A stretch of 64,000 bases of DNA from Archivesica marissinica. Its lineage: Eukaryota; Mollusca; Bivalvia; Venerida; Vesicomyidae. The notes beneath the pieces were generated by a model. That model saw nothing but the letters and a program-made list of their open reading frames with translations, was not told the origin of the DNA and did no database searches. The position numbers were made by a program, and so were the translations under genes. The stretch is from NCBI GenBank assembly GCA_014843695.1, contig CM026386.1:19521973-19585972 (forward strand). The letters run 5' to 3'. Each line of letters begins with the position of its first letter. The first letter of the stretch is position 1. Positions 1 to 11,300 of this stretch are shown piece after piece.

Positions 1-1439
1 CAAGGTTTTAGTTCATCCTAGAGTAACCTCCCTTAGTGGATTCTTCACCCATGTTTACGCAGTTCCCTGTGAACTAGCTGCCGTGATCGTGGTTTTGCGG
101 GTCCATACAAAATATCTGCCGTATAGTAAGAACTTGCATTCCTCACCATTTTCATCTCGAAAGGTTTATGATATTACACTGCTGAGCCTGAAACCAGGCT
201 TAATTTTTATTATTTCTCGGAAATAGTTGTGCTCTGACAAGTGTTTTATGTAGTTTTTTTTGAAGTCTTGTTTTATTTCAGCCAGTAAGTTGAAAATTAT
301 AGAAATTACTTTAATGATCCAAGAATTCAACTTTATTTCAGATTTCATATTTAAACTTGGAACTCTTTAATTGTAGCAAAAACATAGATCATGCATGAGT
401 TTCATGTATTTAATGTTTGTCTGCATGCATAAAGTAATGTCAAAAAGTAGACGAACATGTCAAAAACAAGACGCATTCATCGCCAAGTAACATGATTGAT
501 AGTTATTTACATCAGAAAAACATGATGTACTAAATTATTTTTGAATTTGTATAGTATATGTATATTAATGGAACAGTAATAAAATATTAATTATTAAACT
601 ACATTAATACAATACTCGTTATGCAAAACATTGCACATCAAAAGTGAAAAAAATTTGCAAAACCAGTCTATGAATAAAACTGTATTTGTGATCATGTTCA
701 TAGTTGTTATGAGCGGTATGTTCAGTATTAGCCGGTTTTCTGCCAAACATTTATATGTGTATGCCCAATGTAGGCATGGGACTAGGATAGTAGTTCTAAG
801 TGTATGTAGAATGCAAGAATCATAACCTGTGTATGAAATACGGCAAGGGAAATGTGTGGTAATGATGAAGTTTTCCACCCATCATTCGCAGTTGAATCCA
901 GAGGGCTTCCGGGCCCCAAGATGGTCTGTAGACCTTCCTTGGATGTCTGAACCACACTTCTAGCCGAGTCAGTAGACAGATATTCATTTCCGTTTACAAT
1001 TTGTGTATGCCCAATGATGAGAAAAATAATCGAGAGGTTGGGGTCGTCTGTGCGCCATAGATCTATCTCTGTTATTTCTACTCTGTTCCTTGTGTCTTTT
1101 CTTCCATCTTTGCTGCAATCTAATTCTATCCTGTACTACATACTCTCCTGTGTGGCAATGATGGCAGTGCAGCCTGTGACCTTTGATTATGAGAGCTGAG
1201 GGCTATCTCGCAATGGGTTTCCAAAAATTGTGTCAAAACTAGACTAATGACCCATGAACCAATATTAGGAATGTGTCGAGATTTGGTCTCTTCCATCTTT
1301 CCTGCAATCCAGTTCTATCCTGTACTAGATATACTGTTTCTGTGTGGCAATGACGGCATTGCAACCTGTGAAATTTGAATACGAGAGCTGCTTTGAAACT
1401 TGGAATAATGTACAACTTGATTGTCATCTCAATTATGAG
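1..1439. other. POLE intron, no exon recognised; one diverged direct repeat
   Basis: AT-rich. No POLE exon upstream of w1 is visible. A roughly 100-base segment at 1106-1200 (CTGTGTGGCAATGATGGCAG) recurs diverged at 1294-1395. Confidence 0.6.
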
Positions 1440-1456
1440 TACAGTTGAACCTGTCT

Positions 1457-1730
1457 ATCAGAGTAGAGTCCATCATATCATTTATCAAGGCAATAGGAAT
1501 TTATAATAAGCTGTGATATCAATTGTTAATCATGCCTTTGTAGTAATCATTCATTCATATATTACCTGTAATTAATCTTACGTCTTTATAACTTCTTAGT
1601 ATTAATTTTTACGTAATGCATATACTTATATAGAATTTTATTTCATACACTCGACAATAAACATAACTTTAATGCGCGCTACATGACCGTAGATGTTGAT
1701 GCGCCGTAAAACACCATTCATTCATTAATA
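1457..1730 (+). mobile_element. Short (CATT)n-tailed retroelement, copy 1
   Basis: Starts CTATCAGAGTAGAGTCC and ends CCGTAAAACACCATTCATTC. Flanked by a direct repeat of TACAGTTGAACCTGTCT (1440-1456 and 1731-1747), a target-site duplication. Nearly identical to 48410-48690. The tail resembles the 3' ends of non-LTR retrotransposons. Confidence 0.78.
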
Positions 1731-1748
1731 CAGTTGAACCTGTCTTAA

Positions 1749-1981
1749 CCCATTCAACACCAAGTAACTCGCATGGACTGGTCCATGATATTTTTAGACC
1801 AATAAATTAATAACAAAATTACATTTGGATCAGTTCATTTATCAAAATGGGTAATTATGTCTAAAAATAGTCATATCACTGGCAAAAAGTGCAGATCCTG
1901 AGGAGATGGCTCGTCACGAGCCGGCTCATCTGGATCTACACTTTTTGTAAGCCTATTTAGAGGTCTGTGGTGTTGAAAGGG
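1749..1981. mobile_element. MITE-P, piggyBac type, 233 bp
   Basis: TTAA at 1745-1748 and 1982-1985. Ends CCCATTCAACACCA and TGGTGTTGAAAGGG are inverted repeats (13 of 14). TTAA targets and CCC termini are the piggyBac hallmark. Non-coding. Confidence 0.85.
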
Positions 1982-2257
1982 TTAAGCAGCCAGCCAAGGG
2001 AATCGCCAGCAAGTGTCTGCTTAGCACAGGTGGCTGCTTAATAGAAGTTAAATGTATAATGAAACAACATATTTGGAAACTGGCTGCTTAATACAGGTTG
2101 GATGCTTAATGGAGGTGACCACTAACACAGGTAATTTGTTTATCTGATTCTATTTTCAAGAAGCATATTAGTAAGAATTGCATATGTAACCGTAAACAAT
2201 ACTGAATTTCAACCTTGTACTGTCCTTTGATACATATTTGATGTTTTTGTGGAGTAG

Positions 2258-2386
2258 GTTTCCAACCCTGTGCCTCGTATTGCCCACCCGGACTGGCTAC
2301 AGAAGAAATTGCTGGAGAGAAATGACGTCTTCAAACAGAAAAAGATTAGCGAAATCTTTGCTGCCACTACTAAACCATTACAACAG
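2258..2386 (+). CDS. POLE: POLE exon w1
   Basis: 43 codons, phase 0 at both ends, between ...gtag and gtattg. It carries [12 protein letters not shown] followed by KKLLERNDV, a signature of the segment that links the two polymerase halves. Confidence 0.92.
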
Positions 2387-5300
2387 GTATTGTGTTTAGT
2401 CATGCATTACATTGACATTGGAGTATTACGGCTGTGAACTGCCCAATCGCTTGGTCCATCACATCACCGCTGTATATTCTAATATCGCCTAGATTGTTGC
2501 ATTCAAGCCGACATTATAGTGTTACGGCTGTGAACTGCCCAATCGCTTGGTCCATCACATCACCGCTGTATATTCTAATATCGCCGACATCGTTGCATTC
2601 AAGCCGACATTATAGTGTTACGGCTGTGAACTGCCCAATCGCTTGGTCCATCACATCACCGCTGTATATTCTAATATCGCCGACATCGTTGCATTCAAGC
2701 TGACTAATAGTTAGTGTTACGGCTGTGAACTGCCCAAGCGCTTGATCCATCATCGCTGTATATTCTAAACTGGCTGCTTAATACAGGTTGGCCGCTTAAC
2801 GGAAGTTACCACTAACACAGGTTTTACTGTACAGTCAAACCTATTTTAGTGGTCACCTGTATTAAGCAGCCAACCTGTATTCAGCAGCCAGTTTTTAGAT
2901 TCCAAATGTCTTACTTATATACACAAAGAAAAAAGTTAAGCACCCCTGGATATTTTGGATGATTTTCCCCCTCTGATTATTCGAACTAGTTAAAGAAGGT
3001 ACACTTATGATAAGAGCAGGGTTTGCACGATACGTTGTAACCAGTGATGTGTGACAGTTGTGATTGCATCGCTTGTGACATGCACGTGCAGCATGCTACC
3101 CTCGAGGATCACAAAAAGCAGTATGGACCAACTGTATTTGTGGGTATTTAACGTAGTGCGAAACGGGCATGTCAGCATAATCATTGAACATGGCACGGAG
3201 ACGAGTGCCAATGGAGATTAGGAATCAGATTATTGGTATGCATTCCGCAGGAATGTCCTTTAAGGCGATAGGACGAAATCTGGGCTACCATTACACTGTT
3301 GTTAGCCGCTTAGTCCGGAAGCATGCGCAGACCGGAAGTGCAATGGACCGTCCATGGTCGGGAAGACCTATTGTCACTACACCGCGAGAAGACAGGGATC
3401 TGATACGCCTTACTCGCACAGAACCCTTCAATACAAGTCCTCAGATGAGAAGACTGTGGTTACCAAATCGACCCATCAGCACCAGAATAGTCCGTAATCG
3501 TCTCAAAGCGGCAGGATTAAAGGCCAGAAGAGTCATTAAACGTCCTTTGTTAAGAGACCACCATAAACGTGCACGTTTGGCATGGTGTTTGGCCAGACGA
3601 GACTGGAATCTGAGGACCTGGAGGAAAATTCATTGGTCAGACGAAAGTCGATTTTTACTCCACGTTACTGATGGACGTAGATGGGTTTAAATACACAAGA
3701 ACACAGCTTATACCCCCAGGAACATTCATCCAACTGTTGCGTATGGAGGTGGCTCTGTTATGGTGTGGGGATGCCTGTCCCATGATTGCAAGCTGGATTT
3801 GGTCCCCATCAGGGGCAACTTAACCGGAGCTCAGTACACCCGTGACGTCCTACAGCCAGTCGTTGTCCCACATTTCGACAACCACCCACTTGCTACACGA
3901 CCTCAGTACATGGACGACAACACCAGGCCTCACAGATCACGTGCCGTAGTGGATTTCATGAGGGCCAATGCAGTGGCAACTCTACCCTGGCCTGCGGTAA
4001 GCCCAGATCTGTATCCACTGGAGCATGTGTGGGACATTATATGGCGGCGACTGCAGGCACGGAACCCCCGGGTGCAGACTTTAGACCGGTTGGAAGCAGC
4101 TCTACATGGTGAATGGATGTTATTGACCCGAGAACAGATCCGACGTTTGACTGGAAGCATGAGACGTAGGGTGGAGAGTGTCATCCGGGTACGTGGCGGG
4201 CCCACCAGGTACTGATTATTCTTACTGAAGACGTACTCTAGTGTCTTCGAAGAACATTTTTATGTGACAATAGCAATGTTAACGCTCTTTCTGGGACTTG
4301 TCCATCCAAACTTTTGAGGGCTGTGTTTCATGGTAAAAACAGTACTTGTGATAACATGATGTAATCTCTATTAAATTACAATCACAGCTAGCCATTGTTG
4401 CGTTTTAGTCTTGCCAGATGATTGTTCTTTCAGATGACATTAGCTTTTTCGAGTATTTCAGAGCTATTGCGGATTATACATGCTTTTGCCATTCGACATT
4501 GTGAAAATATCCGGGGGTGCTTAACTTTTTTCTTTGTGTATATATACATTTGTTGAATCATAATTAAATGGGAATTACAAAGTAGTGATAGCGCAATCGT
4601 AGCGCGTTCGCTTCAGGTGCGAAAGACCTGGAGTTTGAGCCCTGCTGCTCCATTGCGATTGTGTCATTAGTCAATGCATTTAGATTCCACATTGCCTCTT
4701 CTCTCTCCATCGTGGCGATGGATTCCATCAGGAATGAGGTCTCGGGAGTGATTAATAAGTTGTCAGAACTTGTTTCGCAATCGAGCAAAATAAATTTGTA
4801 TAAACTAATCATAGTTTATTTTGCTCTTAATACACAGAATCTACATACAATATATGCAAAAAGTGGTTGAGCCAAAATTAGAGACAGTTCTTCCTAAGAA
4901 TACATACAGCCCATTTTCTATGAGATTCCCTTGGCTGGCTGCTTAAGACAGGTTTGACAGTATTACTTTGTAAAGAGCAAATAAAATGTTAGTATACCAG
5001 TCAGTTAGCAAGTTTAATCTTATTATTATAGGATGATGATGCTGTTTTCAAGAAACCAGACGATGTTGTAGATATAGAGGACATTGGATCGGGCTCACGT
5101 GCCGGGTCAAAGGTCGCCATTTCCAACAAACGTAAGCGAATAGGTAACGAGAACTCGCAGAATAAGGATGACTCGCAGGCGGAGAGCAGTCAATCGTGGA
5201 GAGACATTCTCGGTGCGCCGCCGCCCATGGGAAATACAAAGGTGAGAGAAAATTGTCTTTGTCCACTTCCGTCCTGCAAAATATGTTACAGCTTGCGTAT

Positions 5301-8300
5301 ATGAAGTGTTTCACATTTAATGTCCAAGTTATATTCCTGTTAAAAATGCAGAGTTTGTGAGTCTCCCATTTGTTATGCCAGCAATGTAATAAAACGTGGT
5401 AAAAGTGATGTACCGTACATACTCGCCTATAACACGCGATTTTTATCACCAGATTATGGCCTCAAAGTGGCTTCCAGTCTTATAAGCGAGTGATAAATAT
5501 TTCAATTTATTTTTAAAAATTAGTTCCAACTCTATAGTTTGACTATGGAAATAACTGAAAGGTTGTAGCAAAATAATGGTCTGTGCAAAATACTAGTATT
5601 TTAAGACCAACGTTGGGGGGGTCATCTTATAGGAGAGTAAATACGGTATATTCATTTTATTGCTATTATGTTTTTTTTATGGAGAAAAAGAGTTGGGAAG
5701 AGAGCCGAACGAAAAAAAGACTATCGTAGCCAAAATTTTCAACAATATTCAGACTGCCAGCGTGGTTGAGTGGTTACGGTCGCTGACTTGTTTACCGCTG
5801 TAACCCATCGTCTCTGATGGTCATGGGTTCGAGCCCCACTCGGGCCGTGTCTATTTTTATATGGAAAAGTGTGCAGTTTATTACGGAGGTTGGTGCACCA
5901 AGTACTGGTTAATCGCTGGAGCCTGCCCAGGAAGGTGTTGTTAGGTAAACTGCCCGCCGGCGATATAGCCCCACTATTGTGCTGATGCAGGCGTAAAACC
6001 CGAAATATAACCTATAACAATGCTCAAACAAATATCCATTTATGAAATGTTTCAATTAATCTATTTAGGATGAAAGAAGAGTTTGGTTGAACTATCACAA
6101 GAGAAAATGGAAGTTACAAGCGGAGGAGAGGGGTGACAGGAAGAGACGGCGGATAGACTTCGGTGATACACCCACACACATTCCCTTGACTTCCAGTAGT
6201 AAGGGAATCGGAGGGTTTCTGAGGCGCACCGCACGGAGCATCATGGATATGCCGTGGCAGATCGTGCAGGTATTTCTACAGCACGCTGTTTCCTCCCAAC
6301 CGCTTGGCCGTAGATTCTACGGGAAACACATGCAAATTACGCACTATGTTTTGATGGTCTCAAATTTATGGAATTTCACGATGAACTTTTTGTTTCTGCA
6401 CTGAAATTAAAAAAGGTGAGATTATTAAAAAAAGTTGGCAGTTTCTTACGGAGGTTGGTGCACCAAGTACTGGTTAACCACTGGAGCCTACCCAGGAAAT
6501 GTGTTGTTGTGTAAACTGCCTGTTTGCGATATAGCTCAAAATGGTGCTGATGAAAGTGTAAAACCTGATCAAACAAACATCATCTGCATGTGCTTTGCTC
6601 AGGAATAATACACTAAACAGGTGAATGAACATATGAATTGTTATGGGTCAATTCTGTATTCTCGTCATAAACTACCAACAGTCATCCAAAACTACCAACA
6701 GTCATCCAAAACTACCAACAGTCATCCAAAACTACCAACAGTCATCCAAAACTACCAACAGTCATCCAAAACTACCAACAGTCATCCAAAACTACCAACA
6801 GTCATCCAAATCTACAATCAGTCATCAAAAACTACTTACGGTTAAATGTTCTTAACATAGGATAATGATTCAGTGAAACAATGTCGATAGTGAACATAAT
6901 AAGCTTGTTGATGTTTTAAATATTAACCATTACGGGTCCTTTACCTTAAATTCTACGTTATTTTTGTCCAGATCCCAGATTTGAATTTTAAGCTAGAGGG
7001 CAATTGGAAGAAAAAGTGGCAGATTATTTTCTAATGAGGAATAAGTTATGATTTCTTTCAACTTATATATAGAGTGGACTTGCTTATATATGCACTGTGA
7101 TTGCGAGGCTATACGGGTTGCTTGTTTCTTCTTGTAGTTGATCGAGACGGGACATCCTGGTCAGTACAAACTGTGGGCAGTCATTGGTAGTGATCTACAC
7201 GCGATGAAACTCAACATTCCCAGAATATTCTATGTCAATCAGAAAGCACCAAAGGTTGGAGAAGGGCAAAGTAAGCAACTACATCCATTATGAGTGGTAC
7301 TGAAGTCGCATTGTCTTGACGTGGAATATACAATCTTAGTGTTCCTTGTGAAGATTTATCCAGATAACTTTCCAAGATCACTGTCTAATGAACCGCCATG
7401 CCGAGTGGCGGAATTGAAATGGCTTGCCCCTCACTGTCTAATGAACCGCCATGCAGAGTGGTGGAATTGAAATGGCTTGCCCCTCACTGTCTAATGAACC
7501 TCCATGCAGAGTGGTGGAATTGAAATGGCTTGCCCCTCACTGTCTAATGACCCGCCATGCCGAGTGGTGGAATTGAAATGGCTTGCCCCTCACTGCTGTA
7601 CTTCGGGATTCCTACAGGGATGTCGTATTCTGTTATGTGGGTACAGTTTCCATATGACTAGGTATATTGTTGGTTCTACCTGGGTGACCTCCCGTGTCAG
7701 AATCAACATGAACACCTTTATACAGTGGTTGCAGCTGATTGGTGTTCTATCTCTATTTGCAGTGTGGAGGAAGGTGATCAAGACGTTGCCGAGGTCACAC
7801 CCTGTGATGAACCTGTACGAGTATTCCGTGCCCGAGGACGTGTATCTTGATCATATTAACGAGATCAGTGCGGACCTCTCCTCGCCCGACATCGAGGGCG
7901 TGTACGAGACTCGTGTACCGCTACTATTCCGAGCACTCGTCAAGCTGGGATGTGTCGCGATGGTCAACAGAGAGTTTGCTAAATATTTGGCTGGACGGGT
8001 GGGTTCTGTTATTATTATTTTCTTGCATTAATTAAGTTTTAGACATTTGTGCCGTAATAATTATGTAATATTATATATGGTAGAGTTGTTATGGTCGTTG
8101 GCCTCCAGTTGTGTATATTTTTCTTACAACATTTGTTTATACAAATTTAGTTTAGCTCAATTACAAAGCAAGTTCTTAGAACTTGTATTAATCACTCTCG
8201 AGACCTCATTCCTGATGGAATCCATCGCCACAAGGGAGAGAAAAGAGGCAACGTGGAATTAAATGCCTTACCTAAAGGCACAATCGTAATGGCTTCAGTG

Positions 8301-11300
8301 GGGCTCAAACTCCGGACCATTTGCACCTGAAGTGAACGCGCAGGGCTTCCACTTATATTAATTTGTTACGGCTCTGTAGAATATCCTGTATGCCTGCATT
8401 GCAAGTACAGTCAACCCCGTCTTAAGTAGCCAGCCCAGGGACTCTCAGGAAGTGGCTGTTTAGCACAGTTGGGCTGCTTAATAGAGGTCAAATATATTGT
8501 AATCAAGTTACTAAGGCCATTTTATTTTATTTGTATAAGACAACTAATCTGCTATTTCGAATGTTTTATTCTTGTCCTACACGATGTCTTTTTTATTTTC
8601 TATAACCCTTGACTTCATCCAAGGGAAGTAACTTTTTTTAAAGTTAAAAATGTAAAGTCTATTATCCGGTACATTCCGATACCAATACTTCTACAGAACA
8701 TACATAGTAAAACCACATATTGGAAATCTGGAAACTGCCTGCTTAATACAAGTTGGCTGCTTAATGGAGGTGACCACTAACACAGGTTTGACTGTATGTG
8801 CAGTGTATTGAGATTGCAAGCCAGTAATTAATTAACTCTTGTACCTTGTTACATAGGAGACAGATACTTTCGAGTTGGACAATTTGGAGTTTCGTACCCT
8901 GGCACAGTTCACGTATCTAGAGCCAGCATCTATAAAACATCTGTATCTGTACCATCATATCTGGTAAGTGCCTGGAACCAGCATCTATCTGTACCATCAT
9001 GTCTGGTAAATGCCTGGAACCAGCATCTATCTGTACCATCATGTCTGGTAACTGCCTGGAACCAGCATCTATCTGTACCATCATGTCTGGTAAGTGCCTG
9101 GAACCAGCATCTATCTGTATCATCATGAACCCACACACCACAATCTGGTAAGTGCCTGGAACCAGCATCTATCTGTACCATCATGTCTTGTAAGAGCCTG
9201 GAACCAGCTTTATCTGTACAATATCTGGCTTCGACCAGTAGATGATGGTTGACATCAAATTAATATATGCTTAAGTGTCTTATGTAGCAATGACATGTTG
9301 GGCACATACAATATTTTTTCTCAAACACAAAGCACATTATTAATGTTGCTGTTTTGATTCATTTACCAGTAATACTTTGTCTTTTACCGTTCGCTGTTAA
9401 GTGATTTGCAACCAGAATAAGAATATTTAGTTAATCCCACAATGTGTTTACATTTCTTCATCTTTCCATCTATACTATTGAGACGGAAAAGTGGAACAAT
9501 GTGTGTTCTACGTTTATTTATCGCCGCTACCAGTTGCCCATATGAGGAGCAATGTACAACACCGACACAAGACCTCGGTTTAAAGTCCCATGTGAAAGAC
9601 TTAATTTTATTAGTGTCAGACGGGGGGGATTACCAATCCAGCGTGTTACCACTGGACTACAGATCTGTCTGGTGGAACTATGTTGTAAATAATATTGTAT
9701 TTGTATGTAAATCTTGAATATGAAGAATCCCCCATCAAGTTACTATAAATCATGCATGATGTGATTGTTTATATAACTATTTTCATTTCAAATTATTATC
9801 TGAAGCGCCATTAGCTAAATTATTTGTTTCTGCTTTGTTTATACATGTTGTACATGTGTACTTGAGAGAAAATAATAGTTCCTGTCTGTCTGTCTGTCTG
9901 TCTGTCTGTCTGAAATAAAGTTTATATAACTACTCCGATTTAATGTATTTATTACAGTGGTACCAAAATGTTGTATGGTTTGTTTTTGCCTATGTCGAAG
10001 AAGGCTACGGTGTTTGTTGTTGACACAGTAAGGAGTGACCAGATGCCAAACCTTAATGCAATGTTCAACACAGAAAGAAATGTCAAGTAAGAAGCTTTCA
10101 GTTGGCACGAAATTCCATAATGAATGTGTGTTAAATCATATCTGCTTTTCTGATTGATAAATGTAGTTCTTGTTTTTATTTCTAAGAAAATCGGCTAAAT
10201 TCATATATTACATTGATAAATGTAGTTCACAAAAAACCAAACAAACAAAATTGTTTTTATTTCTAAGAAAATCGGCTAAATTCATATATTACATTGATAA
10301 ATGTAGTTCTTGTTTTTATTTCTAACAAAATCGGTTAAATTCATATATTACATTGATAAATGTAGTTCTTGTTTTTATTTCTAACAAAATCGGCTAAATT
10401 CATATATTACATTGATAAATGTAGTTTTTGTTTTTATTTCTAAGAAAATCGGCTAAATTCATATATTAAGGTTAAAATTGATGGTTCTTGTAATTTATGT
10501 ATGCAAAATATATACCGTATTTACTCACCTATAAGACGGGGATATTTCCCGCTGATTTAAGGCTCAGTCAGGGTCCCGTCTTATAAGCGGGTCACAAAAC
10601 ATGACATAAAAAATTTCAGTCATCAGCCAGTTTAGCATTTTTTAAATGTCAGCCAGCTATATTTTTTTGGCCAATTTTGATACCATTTTATACTCTTTTC
10701 ACCGACTTTTTGACGGGTATTAAATGTAATAATAACTGACATTAAATATATACATATTTGTTAATTCATATATTCATGCAATATTAATATTATTTTCATT
10801 AAATGAACAAAACACTAAAGTGTATAGTAAATTAATTCGAAATATGTGGAAAAGTTAACAATAACACCAATTGGTCACAGTTTTCAAAAAAGTCAGTCAT
10901 ACAGAAGTGTTTATCTGCGTTTATATTGTTTGGCAACATTAAACTGAGACAAATTAATCTCCCTTCGTAACTTTTCGTGCAAATCACAATACTTACCGAA
11001 CCGTTTATAATCGCCGGGTGCACTAAATACAAAATTACTAGCACTCGAATAATTCCAAATTGGGTTAAATTGTTATGGAAGAAAACTGTTTAAAACATTA
11101 TTTTACAGTGAACAATAATGTACGAGGGTTGTTACATATAATTTCATCTTATTTACATCTATGGCTAGCCCACTATAGCATTTGTCTGCGTAATTCTTTG
11201 ACAACCCTCGTATGTATAATGACAGTCGGCATTTCAAAGGTTTCCTGTCTGCCAAAACATGCCGCCTTATCATTTGATCTCACAATCATAGAAGCAGGTG

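Larger units (their letters stand above)
1440..2131. mobile_element. MITE-A copy carrying two nested insertions
   Basis: Left end TACAGTTGAACCTGTC at 1440. Right end is in ACCACTAACACAGG at 2118-2131. It is split by a (CATT)-tailed retroelement (1457-1730) and a piggyBac-type MITE (1749-1981). Confidence 0.75.
2832..4968. mobile_element. MITE-A copy split by the Tc1 element and a SINE-D
   Basis: Left part 2832-2915 (ACAGTCAAACC, AAGCAGCC motifs). Right part 4918-4968 (TTGGCTGGCTGCTTAAGACA, then TTTGACAGTA). Tc1 (2916-4546) and SINE-D (4580-4806) lie between. Confidence 0.75.

Noticed and set aside
841..1000. GC-richer stretch with a short open frame, as a candidate POLE exon upstream of w1
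   Set aside because: No similarity to the POLE segment expected there and no suitable splice sites.
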